Origin: Chrysemys picta bellii
Taxonomy: Eukaryota; Chordata; Testudines; Emydidae
DNA length: 64,000 nt
Direction of reading: 5' to 3'
Assembly (NCBI RefSeq): GCF_011386835.1
Contig: NC_088800.1
Span: forward strand, 58,681,439 to 58,745,438
The translations under genes and the position numbers were made by a program. Shown here piece by piece: positions 1 to 11,339 of the stretch (its first letter is position 1; each line of letters opens with the position of its first letter). Below the pieces are notes generated by a model. It ran no database searches. It was given only the letters and a program-made list of their open reading frames with translations, and was not told the DNA's origin.

Positions 1-299
1 GCCCCACTCTGCCTGACCCAGGCAATTCCAGCTCACACGGAGGACGGGACCCCCCTGGCCTCCTGACTCCCTCATTAGCCTGCCCACCCTGTCAGTCAGG
101 CTGACCTGGTGCATTGGCCTCTCCCCATTGTTCCTGGGGACTGTCAGTCTCAGGGTCTTGATTTCCCATCGACTCTTCATGTTTCTTTTGGTACTGGGAG
201 CTAGCCAACCAAAACACCCCCACTGAGTTTTAGTAAGGGGACAACAGTCCCCTTACATTTAGATCTGAGCTCCCGGCCAGCAGCCACCGCTCTCCAACT

Positions 300-561
300 G
301 CCCAGCTCTGAAAAGCAGCACTGCTGTCAGCAGCAGTGCAGAAGTAAAGGTAGCAGTGCAGAAGTAAAGGTAGCAGTACCGCAACCCCCCCCCCCACAAT
401 AACCTTGCAACCACTCCCATAACTCCTTTTTGGGTCAGGATCCCTACAATTACAACACCATAAATTTCAGATTTAAATAGCCGAAATCATGAAAATTACT
501 ATTTTAAAAATCCTATGACCGTGAAATTGACCAAAATGGACCGTGATTTTGGTAGGGCCCT
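300..561. mobile_element. Partial hAT-like non-autonomous DNA transposon (one end)
   Basis: The segment ends in GGTAGGGCCCT after a run of ACCGTGAAATT / GGACCGTGATTTT phrases, which I recognise as one terminus of an abundant turtle hAT-like element (reverse-complement end AGGGCCCTACCAAA). A directly repeated GCAGTGCAGAAGTAAAGGTA lies at about 332-376, followed by a C-run. No matching opposite terminus is visible between base 1 and this end, so the element is truncated or continues to the left of the window. Class assignment rests on memory of the family, not on a visible target duplication. Confidence 0.5.
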
Positions 562-1900
562 CGCCATAATGAATACTGCAATCATTTCTGATCACCCGAT
601 CTCTGAATAGATCTAGCAGAGCTGGAAAAGTGACAGGATAATGCAATGCATATCTTTAGAGGCATGGACATTTTTTCACATGAGAAGAAATTTATCAGAT
701 GTGTGCTGTTTGCTGTTTGCTATTTGCTATGCTCCTGTTGAAAATGTCTCACTTGGCCAGTCAAGGAGCAGAAACAATGGGGTGTGATTCAGGTGTCCAC
801 TCCCCACAAACAATGAATCGTGAACAGTTTAAATGAACCCTGTGTAGTCTCAGAAAATGAATAATCCAGACTGCTAGGAGAACACTAAAGAATACTTAAT
901 CCATTCAAAAACAATCCAGATTCTGTGTCTAAAAGTGTGTGTGGGGGTGGGGATGGATTTTGTAACAAATAATAAGAACAGTTGAGCCAGCTGTATCATC
1001 AAACAAAAATAGCACATTAACCTCCCTTTGGAATTTTACCTAAGTGCAGGATCCCAGCGCAGGTTTTAATCCTTGAAGGTTTAAATCAGCTCTTCAGACG
1101 TGGGATGTAGATCAATTGAATACTCAATGTGGGTCATTAGGATGATGAGACCATAACAATTTATCTTGGGAAGGAGAGCAGAATTTGGCCTGAGTGGTGG
1201 AAATTAGTGACTGTTGCACCAGTGTAAATGAACAGCATCATATGGATTTATGACTTCCATTGGGGAATAAACAGCAAGAATCAGTGAACTCTAAATTACC
1301 TACTCTCATGTTACTCTTTTCCTGCTGTAATTAAAAAAAAATGGAGAAGAGAAATTGGAACAAACTGAGTGATAAGCAGAATTGCTTTTACATAGAATGT
1401 TTCTTGATGTTTTCCAGGAAGCAGCTGCATCTCTTAAATGCTACAGCAAGTGCACGAGAGTTTTAGTTTTCTGTTTCAAATCTGATTCGAAGGAACACCA
1501 CAGGCACCATCCCCTTCCTCTGATTGATGTCCTGAATCCTACGTTAAAACCATGAACGATCCCAGCTTAATCTCACGCTGGCATTTTAGAAAGGAAATAT
1601 AAATGGATTTGTTCTAAATATTTAAAATTCAAGGAATTCTGCATGACTGGTTAACACCCGCATTCCTTCTTCCCCCTGAAACAGACCTAATGCTTTAGAA
1701 CAGGATTTTTATTTTTAAATATATCATATCAGAGGCCCATCAAGTCAGAAAGGAAATTGTTTTTGAAATCTTGAATATTTTAAAGCCATTCTATCGTGCA
1801 ATTTGGATTATCTCATTACTAATGGTATAGCCCATTGCTGTTTCCTCCACCGGTGTTCTTTTGCTCTGTGTTGGTTTCTAATTAGTGGGTGGAGGTAGGA
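562..1900. other. No gene recognised; unique-looking AT-rich DNA
   Basis: No ORF of note and no transposon terminus was found. A weak trace of the GGCC/GTGTAAAT palindromic repeat family is present at about 1172-1270. The stretch 1600-1830 is AT-rich and repeat-poor, with homeobox-like TAAT cores, but nothing here can be called a regulatory element from sequence alone. Confidence 0.5.
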
Positions 1901-3730
1901 TTACATGCATAGCCTTGTTATTGGTAACAAACTTGGACTTGATGTCAGACACTGTCCTCTGTACTCACTAAGGGCCAGATTTTGCCCTGCCGCTCTACCA
2001 AGGAGAGAAGCATCCCCAGGCAGCATCAGGACACATCTGCTGTTCCTGAGCTCCCTGAAGCACAGGATGTGTTCTGGGTCATGGTTTTCCAAGCAGAAGA
2101 AAATCTATAAAATAACAAGAACTGCTTCCTTTCCATCTTTCATGGAGAAACATAGACGTTCCCTCCTTCTCCCCAGCTGCTATTCCTCCTCGTATACGCT
2201 GACCCTTTAGGCTCTAGCATCCCAGTTGCATTTTTCTGGCTCAGAAAGATTTGACTCCTTCTGGAATGCTAGAAGGGTTACTCCTTAATCATCATTCTTC
2301 TCACTCTACAGGAGCTGAGGGTGCTGCCTCTGCAATAATGCCAACAGCTGGAGATTCACCACCCTGTCGGACAAACTCAGATAATCTGAAATGGTGCAAT
2401 CCCCAGGACACTGGGTTAGCCCATACGGTTCTGTTTTTCCAATTTAGACTGGTTGTGTCTCTCAATTGCTGGCCAGAGAATAGAGCAGACTTATTAATAG
2501 AGGATTCCAGCTTATTCCCTATATTTTGCATATATCTCACAGATTGCCTCAGATGGTAGTCCAGCTGGGACTCTTGTGGCCAGTAGGCAACAAATCGTGA
2601 GCTTAACTCTAACTGGGCCAATAGGTGCTGTGCTAAACTTGTCTTGCAAGAAGCTCTTGCCATAGATCACATTTTGGCCCAGTCTCCACTGCAAATTGCA
2701 TATCTGTACATAAAACATTGAAGGGACAGCCATGTTGTAGGCAGGTTTCCTGATATGACGGTGTGTGTAGTATAGGGGGCCCTGAGTGTACCAGAAATGG
2801 GCCACACTCTTGGCCCTGCTTGGGCTGATTTGCACTTCTTCAGTGGCATGATCATCCGAGAAGCTGAAGGAACTGTTCCCTTGACCATTCGCCTTCTGCA
2901 TAGGGGACCCCAGGATGTGTGGAGATGCTGAAGTGGCTCTACACTCCTTCCAGTCCACCTTAGTACAGGACATGCTCTTAGAGCATTGGAGACATGGCCA
3001 CATCCCAGCTGCCAGAATGCCCCCTTGAGACCTGCAGGCTGCTCTAAATTACACTGGAGGTTGAGCCAGCCCTGGACTGCCCCAGGACTGAGAGAACGTA
3101 AAGGTGATTTAAAATCACCTTTGTTGTCTGTCTCACTCTTGTCCTTCACCAAGGATGGCTTGGCCAGGGCAGACAATCAGGCCCAGTGTGTTTAACTGAA
3201 GCAGGTAACGAGGTCACCCCAACCTTTTTTTTTATTGGCCTTTGATAACAAAGTAACTACAATGTAGCATTGCTAATATTCCCCCTAGTAAATGTCGGTG
3301 AGTTACAGCGTCAGGGGTACAACAGTGATGCTAGCTAGCTCAAAGCGGGAGAAGTGGGGAAGTCTTTAATAACAACCATTTAGATCTCTCTCTTTATCTC
3401 TCCATCAGTAAATGGTCATGGTAGATCCACTCACTAGCACCCAGTTTGGCACAATCTCTAATATATTTTGTCCTTAGTTTTCACTTCCATGTAAAGAGTG
3501 CCAATGCCATCATAAATTTAGTTCAAGAATGGAACTTTTAATCATTTAGATGCAAACAATGTAATTCTAAATACACTTTAGCAGATTTTAGACTCTTCAG
3601 TCCCTCATCAGTTAGACTTCTGACTAAGTTGTACAAATGGTTCTTTTCTTTAATGCTAATGATCTAAAACTGAAATGTATGGAATCAGAGCTTGCGCTAA
3701 TGTTTAATAAATCACGTCTTCCGAGATTTT
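1901..3730. other. No supported gene; overlapping short ORFs on both strands
   Basis: Several ORFs of 60-170 codons overlap here in opposing frames (longest about 2512-3003 and 2667-3176 on the minus strand). They share DNA with each other, show no recognisable domain, signal peptide or membrane segment, and no splice context supports them, so I do not call them genes. A near-perfect 23-bp palindrome lies at 3100-3122 (AAAGGTGATT...AATCACCTTT). The rest is unassigned. Confidence 0.5.
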
Positions 3731-3879
3731 AGTTGAACTTAATGATAAATACTGGGCTTAAATCACAGTTTGTTAAATGCAGGCAGATGGGCAGGGCTCT
3801 TTCCACATCGAGGTTATGCACATGGTATGTGACCTGATCATCTTTCACAGTGCTGTCCCTAGGGAACGCTATCCTAGGA

Positions 3880-3994
3880 GAGTGCTGGATGGAGATGCAT
3901 GGATGGTGAGAAGTGTTGGATGGCGATGCATGGGTGGTGAGAAGTGCTGGATGGAGATGCATGGATGGTGTAGAGTGTGGGATGGAGACACATG
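3880..3994. repeat. 31-bp minisatellite, about 3.5 copies
   Basis: Units of 31 bp begin GATGGAGATGCATGGATGG and continue TGAGAAGTGTTG. Copies differ by a few substitutions and the last is diverged (GATGGAGACACATGG). The repeat explains the low-complexity His/Pro/Ser-rich short ORFs that cross it on the minus strand. Confidence 0.8.
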
Positions 3995-4130
3995 GCATTA
4001 ATGGGGGAGAAGTAGAGCAAGTATCTGAAAATAAAACCCATTTCAGCAATCACTTGGGTCTTTTCTGCCATTTTGTTTAGAGTGCCCCAAACTTGTGTTA
4101 GGTGATTCAAGAAACAAGCGAAAACCTGAT

Positions 4131-4204
4131 CCATGCCTATTGTGTATACAACACCTAGCACCATGGATCCTTGTTGCCTGGCTGGGGGTCCCTAGATGCT
4201 ACTG
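4131..4204 (+). mobile_element. 3' end of a MIR/CORE-SINE-like element
   Basis: The phrase TACAACACCTAGCACCATGG followed by CCTGGCTGGGGGTCCCTAGATGCTACT resembles the tail found in turtle CORE-SINE-like repeats (GCGCCTAGCACAATGGGGCCC...CTAGGTGCTAC). Related tails occur at about 18100-18150, 27735-27880 and 49668-49785. The subclass is uncertain. Confidence 0.5.
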
Positions 4205-4229
4205 AAGTTGTCATAATCAATTGTTAGGG

Positions 4230-5021
4230 GTAATCACTAACAGCCAGCATGGATTTACTAAGAAATCACACCAAGCCAAGCAAAATGAAATTCAGTGAAG
4301 ACAAGTGTAAGGTGCTACACTTAGGGAAGAAAAACCAAATGCACAAATACAGAATGAGGGATAACTGGCTTGGCAGCAGCACTGCTGAGAAGCATCTGGG
4401 AGTTGTAGTGGATCACAACCTCAACATGGGTCAGCAATGCGGTGATGTCACAAAAAAAGCAAATGCAAATGTAGATTGTATTATCAGAGGCATAGCATGC
4501 AAGCCACCAATGTATAGAAAGTTTTGGTCACCAATGTATAGAAAGAATGTATAGAAACTGGAAAGGATCCAGAGGCAAGTGACAAAGATGATCAAAGGGA
4601 TGGAATGCAAGTCATATGAGCAAAGGCTGAAGGAATTGGGTATGTTTAGTTTGGAAAAGAGGAAATTAAGGGGGGGACATGATAGCAGTCTTCAAATACT
4701 TGAAAGGCTGCCATAAAAAAGATGGAGAAAAGTTGTTCTTTCTTGCCACAGAGGGCAGGACAAGAGGCAATGGGTTCAAACTACAGCATAGGAGATTTAA
4801 ATTAAATCTCAGGAAACACTTTCTAACTGTAAGAACAGTAGGACAATGGAACAGACTCCCTAGGGCGGTTGTGGAAGCTCCTTCACTGGAGATTTTCAAA
4901 AGGAGGCTGGATAGCCACCTGTTTTGGATGGTTTAGATACAACATATCCTGTAGCTTGGCAGGGGGTAGACTAGATGACCCTTGCAGTTCCTTCTAACCC
5001 TATGGTTCTGTGATTCTATGA
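4230..5021 (+). pseudogene. CR1 LINE 3' fragment with internal deletion (decayed reverse transcriptase ORF)
   Basis: CR1 is a non-LTR retrotransposon whose ORF2 encodes endonuclease and reverse transcriptase. Here a short RT piece (about 4240-4275, CAGCATGGATT) is joined directly to the region after the catalytic motif, reading KMKFSEDKCKVLHLGKKNQ and later VVVDHNLNMGQQC. The FADD catalytic block and several hundred bases are missing. A second deletion, with a small reiterated AATGTATAGAAA, falls at about 4508-4559. The frame then continues at 4679-4936 with the CR1 C-terminus ([37 protein letters not shown]). The element closes with TCTGTGATTCTATGA, the diagnostic CR1 3' octamer tail, at 5021. 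It cannot encode a working enzyme. Confidence 0.93.
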
Positions 5022-5084
5022 ATTCAAATGTGACATGACAAGTGAGGGTCATAGATAGACAATAAGGGCTTGTATGCAGTGCAG

Positions 5085-5200
5085 GTGCTGCAGTGTTGGT
5101 CCCAGGATATTAGAGAGACAAGGTGGGTGAGGTAATATCTTTTATTGGACGAACTTCTGTTGGTGAGAGAATAAAGCTGTTGAGCCACACAGAGCTCTAT
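5085..5200 (+). mobile_element. Short retroposon, GTGTTGGTC family (Penelope-like?)
   Basis: The element reads GTGTTGGTCCCAGGATATT, AATATCTTTTATTGGAC, ACTTCTGTTGGTGAGAG, then a hairpin half ending GAGCTCTAT. The same phrases recur at 23385-23527 and 63823-63992. It belongs with the GTGTTAGTC family at 25966, 49385 and 52847. This copy stops before the CTTCTTCAG that closes the family hairpin. The assignment to Penelope-like elements is inference; what is visible is the repeated family. Confidence 0.75.
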
Positions 5201-5961
5201 GCACACACAAATGCTAGCCACATATCTAGCTGGCCATCTGCACATGCAAATATGGGCTATTTGCCCCAGATGTGGTGATTGCGGATGTGGAGTTGGTGTT
5301 CTGTAGCCAGGCCCATTCTGTTCCCATTTTAGGTTATGGTAAGTGTAAGAGAATGGCTATCCTCATCATAGGAGGGTCTGAAACTGTAGGTATCTGATTT
5401 AAAACTAAACATTTCTCCCTTTGAAAGTGTAGGCCCTGTGGCTACTCATTTTTCTGGCTTGTAATATAGTGGCCAAGTTGTGCAAATATATTGTTATGAT
5501 GGTGAGAACTGCTGGTATCCCTCCCTCTTCAGAACTCTGTTTTCACAGAGGAACTAGAGTAAAGGATGAAAATCTCTGGTTGGAGGAAAGGAACTGGACT
5601 CACTGGTTTCTTTCTTTTCCAAAGGAAGATGTGGTGCTACCTATTGGAGTCTCCTTGCCTCAGTTTTCTAGTGCTAATAATGTAACTCTTCCTCCGGGTT
5701 ATCTCATTCTTTTAATGAAACCAATCAGAAAATGCCCTTGCAATTAATCAGACAGTCTCTGTTCTTGCATGTCAGTTGCACGGCTTTTCAGAGTTACCCA
5801 GGATTTAAATGATTCCAACATTTTTCAAATGAGCCCAGCACAATGGCAAAGTCAACTGTGTTTGTGAAGGGAACTACCAAGGGCTGGGGAGGATGGGAAC
5901 CACACCTGGCTGGGAGCAGGGAATGGGGCAGCTCCATAACTGCTGCTCTGACCCAGTCATT
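5201..5961. other. No gene or repeat recognised
   Basis: Short ORFs only (for example 5469-5747) with no domain signature. I see no terminal repeats or target duplications. Confidence 0.4.
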
Positions 5962-5966
5962 GGGAC

Positions 5967-7392
5967 TGTGACGGTTTCAGTCACAGAGACCCCCTTAGGA
6001 CTGTTAATGGACATGCTGGAATTACCTCTGAGCCCGTTTTCCCTGCCAGCTTGGGACTCCAGAACCTGGTCTTGTTGAACCAGACATGCTAGTCTGCTGC
6101 AACACAGACCCAGGTCTGGGCCATGCCCCCAAACCTGCAGGCTTTAACCAAAACTGCTCAGCAGGTCACTTCCCTCCAGCACTCAGACACCCAGCTCCCA
6201 ATGGGATCCAAACCCCAAATAAATCCGTTTTACGCTGTATAAAGCTTATACAGGGTAAACTCATAAATTGTCCGCCCTCTATAATATTGATAGAGAGATA
6301 TGCACAGCTGTTTGCTCCCCCAGGTATTAATCACTTACTCTGGGTTTAATAATGAACAAAAGTGATTTTATTAAGAATAAAAAGTAGGATTTAAGTGGTT
6401 TCAAATAATAACAGACAGAACAAAGTAAGTTACCAAGCAAAATAGAACAAAACACACAAGTCTAAGCCTAATACATTTAAGAAACTGAATACAGGTAAAT
6501 CTCACCCTCTGATGTTCTAATAAGCTTCTTTCACAGACAAGACTCCTTCCTAGTCTGGGCCCAATCCTTTCCCCTGGTACAGTCCTTGTTCAGGTGGTAA
6601 CTAGAGGATTTCTCATGACTGGTCACCTTTGTTGTGTTCCACTCCCTTTTATAGCTTTGGCCCAAGGCAGGAATCCTTTGTAAAATAAATAAAATAAGTA
6701 AAATAAAGCAAAAACATGCAAGTCTAAGCCTAATATATTAAGAAACTGAATATCTCACCCTCAAAGATGTTCCAATAAGGTTCTTTCACAGACTAGACTT
6801 CTCCTTATTCTGGGCCCAATTCTTTCCCCTGCTACAATCCTTGTTAGTTCCAGCTCAGGTGGTAACTAGGGGATTTCTCATGACTGCCGCCCCCCTTATT
6901 CTGCTCCACCCCCTTTTATAGCTTTGGCCCAAGGCGGGAATCCTTTGTCCCTGTGGGTTCCCACCCCTCCTTCTAAATGGAAAAGCACCAGGTTTAAGAT
7001 GGATTCCAGTATCAGGTGACATGGTCACATGTCACTGTAAGACCTCATTCTTCATTAACCACAGGCTGGCCCCTATGTCCACAAGAAGGCTTGCAGGTAA
7101 ATAAATCATCTACAACTAATTGTCCCAGTCAATGGGAGCCATCAAGATTCTAAGTCACCATTAATGGCCCACACTTTGAATAATTACAATAGTACCTCAG
7201 AATAATACTTCATATTTCCAGTTTCAGATACAAGAATGACACATACATACACATAGGATGAACACACTCAGTAGATTATAAGCTTCGTAATGATATCTTA
7301 CAAGAGACCTTTTGCATAAAGCATATTCCAGTTACATTATATTCATATACTCATAAGCATATTTCCATAAACATATGGAGTGCAATGTCACA
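5967..7392 (-). mobile_element. Probable solo LTR of an endogenous retrovirus-like element, with internal tandem duplication
   Basis: The boundaries are TGTGAC (5967) and GTCACA (7392), giving the TG...CA ends of an LTR with short inverted repeats. The flanks are GGGAC (5962-5966) and GAGAC (7393-7397), a 4-of-5 target duplication. On the minus strand the order fits a promoter then a poly(A) signal: GCTATAAAAGGG at about 6911-6922 and again at 6644-6655, then AATAAA at 6367-6372. The two TATA boxes lie in two copies of a 250-260 bp block (about 6440-6684 and 6700-6951). Both copies carry AAGTCTAAGCCTAATA, CTTTCACAGAC and the TATA segment. No gag/pol reading frame adjoins, so this is a solo LTR. 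It is long for an LTR even allowing for the duplication. Confidence 0.65.
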
Positions 7393-7397
7393 GAGAC

Positions 7398-9259
7398 TGA
7401 ATCCTCCATGTAACCCTCACATGGGGTGGGTGTGTATGTGTTGTGGACACTGGACTGGAGTAATCACGAAGCCAGTGGCCACGTCTGCAGACATACACAT
7501 GATCATCCCCTTATACAAGGCACTCAACTTCGCAATGGACCAAAACCCAGTGGGAGCTCACCATCCCCTGGTCCAAACTGCTGCTGTCCTCCTGCTTTAG
7601 GGGCCTTTGCTGTCCTCCCACAGGAGAGTAATTCCTGACTGTCTAAGCTCAAGGTGCTTGTTTTTAGCTCCTGCTCCTGCCCTGTATTTATTCTCCCATT
7701 TCCCCTTTAGCTTCATACACCCAATGAAGTGCGAGTTGATACAGCTCCAAGCTGCAGAGCCTTGGCTCTTTAGCTCCAGTTGTAGCACACATTCACCAGT
7801 GGGCTACGTAAGCTTGGCTGTTCAGCTTAGCTATTCTTCATTGGATGATGACTAAATAAAATGAGGCCAGTGCATTAAAACTTGACTCAACTTTGCAAGT
7901 GTCACACCCCAGCATGATTAATGGTGGTGGTCTTGATTAATTACCCTTCCTGTCCCTAGAAACTAATGACTCCATGACTAAGTAAAAATATTTTCCTTAA
8001 AGCTAATATAGGTTCTAGCATACTGCAGTAGTATAATCTAGGGAGTACTGGGCAACTTGTCTCAATGGGGCAGACAATTGGTCTTCCTAGACCAGTATAA
8101 GTTAGGAAAGAGCAGGACAGAAATAATTGAAGAGCGATACCTGTATCATTGTTTTTGAATGGTTCAAGTCATCCCACAACCTACAAAACTCCAATTGCTT
8201 TAGTATAGAATTATAGGTGTTCTGAAAGGTCTGAAAAGGAGTTTCCGTTCCCCATGCTACATTCAGCTGAAGGGTAGGTTAACTCTGTATGGAACTCACA
8301 GCACCTCTGGTGGAATCTGCAACAATCAACAGCCTTGGTAGTTTTTATATATTACCTGACCTATTGACCTCTCTTCTTAAGGATGCATTTTCCTGTCAGG
8401 GCAAAAAAGTCCTTAGATGTAATTCAGGTCCAAGCAGTTTCAAGACTAGAGTGGAAATTATGAGATTTCAGAACTCAGTGACTGTTAGCATCATGTCAGA
8501 TTCTTAGCTTGGATGCTCCTTGATGATGATGTTAGAGTACCCAAGGTACCTGAAGGGCAGAGGAGTACAGTGAGAGAAGCTCTTTATAGGGGGTAACCTC
8601 AGGAATTTCTGTTCCTTTAACTGTACCCCTGTTGACAACAGATGCTGCACAGTGAATTATTGCCAAAAAGTGCCCTGTGGCTTTAAGGAAACCACAAAGT
8701 TCTGTGTTTAAGGAAGCACTGATAAATTCTGCTCACTCACTTTCCTGATGCAAGTAAAAAATACCCATAGTTATTTCATTATCATCACTCACCAGAGCAC
8801 TGGGCTAGTGTAACAGAAATCCACAGCAGCAGACACAGGTATCGGTCAAATAGGTAGCCAGCACCAGAAGCCTGAATGTCCAGCTCCAAAAACACAGGCC
8901 TCAGCCACTTGAGCTAAATGACTCCTTTAGCTGGTGGTCATGAAAAGTCCTTTGTCTTCTCCATACTTAAAGGGCAACATCACTCATTGACACCCACACA
9001 TTAAAGCCCTGAGCCTGTAAAGCATTGCTCAAAGCTGAACCCCTGCACCCAGGTTGAGGCTAACTGTGGATGTAACTATGTCATAGAACGAGCTGTGACC
9101 AGCTGTAGATATCTACCAGAGTTAAAACATGGTGGTTGTAAAGTGCTACAGTTCAGATCTGATTGCATTTTCCACACACTTTGCAAAAGCTTAATTGACT
9201 ATGCAAGGAGCAAGGCAGGTTGGAGAATCAGGCCTCTTGTCTCAAATGGTGCTTTCATA
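7398..9259. other. No gene recognised; contains one tRNA-like SINE remnant
   Basis: Short ORFs lack domains. Apart from the SINE-like piece at 8850-8930 I see no terminal repeats, tandem repeats or coding signal. Confidence 0.4.
8850..8930 (-). mobile_element. tRNA-derived SINE remnant
   Basis: Read on the minus strand it begins ATTTAGCTCAAGTGGCTGAG, a good match to a tRNA A box (TAGCTCAGTGG). A weaker B-box-like region follows about 40 bases later. No tail or target duplication is clear. Confidence 0.45.
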
Positions 9260-9267
9260 TGATAGAC

Positions 9268-10285
9268 CAGGGGTCTCAAACACGCGGCCCGCGGGGTGAT
9301 TTTCTGCGCCCCGCGAGACCCTCGCAGCTCCCCCACCCTCCCGCAGTGTTTACCAGAGCGGCAGCCGGACATGCACTGGGAGCAGGGCATGCTCCCTGCC
9401 TGCCCTGCCCTGCCCTGCCCTGCACAGCTCCGGGAAGAGGCTGGAACGTGGGGCTGCATCCCAACCCACTGCCCTGAGCCCCATGCTGTACCCCTCCTGT
9501 GCCCCGACCCCCTGCCGTACCCTGCACCCCTCCTGCACCCTGACCCTGCCCTGAGCCCCATGCCGCACCCTGCACCCCGACCTCCTGCCCTGAACCCCCT
9601 GCCACACCCCACACTCTTCTTGCACCCCAACCCACTGCCATGATCCCCCTGCCACACCCTGCACCCCTCTTGCACCCCAACCCCCTGCCCTGATCCCCCT
9701 GCTGCACCCTGCACCCTTCTTGCACACCAACCCCCTACCCTGAGCCCCCTGCCGTACCCCACACTCCTCTTGCACCCCAACCCACTGCCCTGATCCCCCT
9801 GCTGCACCCTGCACCCCTCTTGTATCCCAACCCCCTGCCCTGAGCCCTCTGCCATACCCCACACTCCTCTTGCACCCCAACCCACTGCCCTGATCCCCCT
9901 GCTGCACCCTGCACCCTTCTTGCACCCCAACCCCCTGCCCTGATCCCCCTGCCGCATCCTGCACCCTGATCCCTTGCTGTACCCCTCACCCCTCCTGCAC
10001 CCCACACCCCAACTCCCTGGCCTGAGCCCCCACCACACCCCACACCCTTCCTGCACCCCGTGGGGGCAGGGAGGGGGCAGAGTTGGGGTGGGGATTTCGG
10101 GGAAGGGGTTGGAATGGGGGCGGGGAAGGGGTGGGAAGAGGCAGGGCAGGGGCGGGGCCTCATGGAAGGGGTGGAGTGGGGGCGGGGCCGAGGGCGGAAG
10201 GGGGGGAGGTGTCAGTAATGCGGCCCTCTGGCCAATGTACTAGTCCTCATGTGGCCCTCATGGTCATTTGAGTTTGAGACCCCTG
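9268..10285. mobile_element. hAT non-autonomous element with perfect 14-bp TIRs and 8-bp TSD
   Basis: The terminal inverted repeats are CAGGGGTCTCAAAC at 9268 and GTTTGAGACCCCTG ending at 10285, identical over 14 bp. The flanking duplication TGATAGAC is exact at 9260-9267 and 10286-10293. An 8-bp duplication is the hallmark of hAT transposases. The interior has no transposase. It is a C-rich minisatellite (9607-9956) followed by a G-rich block (10060-10215) ending with GCGGCCCTCTGG near the right end. The long ORFs on both strands are products of the low-complexity repeat. Confidence 0.93.
9607..9956. repeat. 50-bp C-rich minisatellite, seven copies in register
   Basis: Seven consecutive 50-bp units start at 9607, 9657, 9707, 9757, 9807, 9857 and 9907 with no length change. 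Two unit types occur: CCCTGCACCC (9657, 9707, 9807, 9907) and CCCCACACTC (9607, 9757, 9857), pointing to duplications of two-unit blocks. Because 50 is not a multiple of three, the array stays open in all three minus-strand frames and gives spurious Gly/Cys/Arg-rich ORFs of up to 285 codons. The minus strand is rich in G-runs. Confidence 0.93.
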
Positions 10286-10293
10286 TGATAGAC

Positions 10294-11339
10294 CAATATT
10301 ACCAACATCCCAGCCATAACATTTCTTCATCACTCCCTCATGGTCAACACAAATTAACCCTTAGCGATTCTCCACCTCTGTGCACTGTGCTCTACAAAAA
10401 CAGGCCACAAAACATTTCAGTTAATTACAAGTGCTTCAGAAAAGGTAATTTACTCTTCTTGGGTGATAAAGAGGTAAGAAACATGCAAGCTGTGATGTCT
10501 CATTAGTGCTATTGTGAAGTGCTTGTGAATTGAACACATTATTCTGCTATGAAGTACAACCACAGGAAATATACTTAACCCCAAAAGAAGCATGTACTAG
10601 AGAAAGATTCCCTCTGCAGCACCCTCTCTAACTCCAATGAAGGTAAGGAGGGGGGGAAGGTGTAGGAAAGTAGAAGGGAAAGCTAGCTATCCAACTATTA
10701 TTACTTTCTCCTCAGAGTTGACATATGCAGGCTCATTATTACATTATGTTTTATTCAACAAAATAACTTTAATGTTGTAGCTTAAATTGAATTCGCTAAG
10801 ACATCTTCATCTCTTGCTTAATACGTCTCAAATATCTCCTTGACATTTGCATTTTCCTTAGAGTTATAGCAACGAAGCTCTGGAAAGAGCAAAATTATAT
10901 ACAATCTGCAAAACAATGCAGCTGTAATGGGGTAATCGGCCTTTAGTGTAATTAAAGTAACATCCCCTCATCAAAGCGATTCTGTCAGAGAGACTGCGGG
11001 GCTCTCATTGTACAAATCATCCACTTAGTAAAAATCTTGATCTGAGTTGCATCTGAAATCAGGTTATGCAAACAGATTTGCTTATTGGGTAGCAAAAACA
11101 AAAAAATTGCACAAGTTTAAAAATCAAGGTGATTAAACAAACCTGCTTCCTCCTGATGTAGTGTGGAATGTAACTTCTTTTTGTCCAATGGGTCACAGCT
11201 CAATTTATCTATTAAATAAGATCTTCTGCAAGAGAGGAAAGGCACACCCAAATTGGACAGAGTGATAGTCTGGGAAAAATTGCTGTAATTTGTAGTAAAA
11301 TCACCGTAAAGTATTACACTGAGATCTGGGATATGACAT
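10294..11339. other. No gene recognised; repeat-poor AT-rich stretch
   Basis: No transposon termini. The part 10760-11250 is free of recognisable repeats and carries transcription-factor-like words such as TTATGCAAAC (octamer-like), TGTAATTAAAG and GATTAAACAAACC. It would be a candidate conserved non-coding element if aligned between species. No coding potential is visible. Confidence 0.4.

Noticed and set aside
2301..3176. Overlapping minus-strand ORFs of 120-169 codons
   Set aside because: Three frames overlap with no family resemblance, no splice context and no compositional bias that would favour one of them.
3888..3992. CRISPR-like array
   Set aside because: Units of 31 bp are contiguous and similar throughout, with no spacers; it is a small minisatellite in vertebrate DNA.
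9199..10056. 285-codon Gly/Cys/Arg-rich ORF on the minus strand
   Set aside because: It is a read-through of the 50-bp minisatellite in a hAT element; all three frames on that strand are open because the unit is not a multiple of three.
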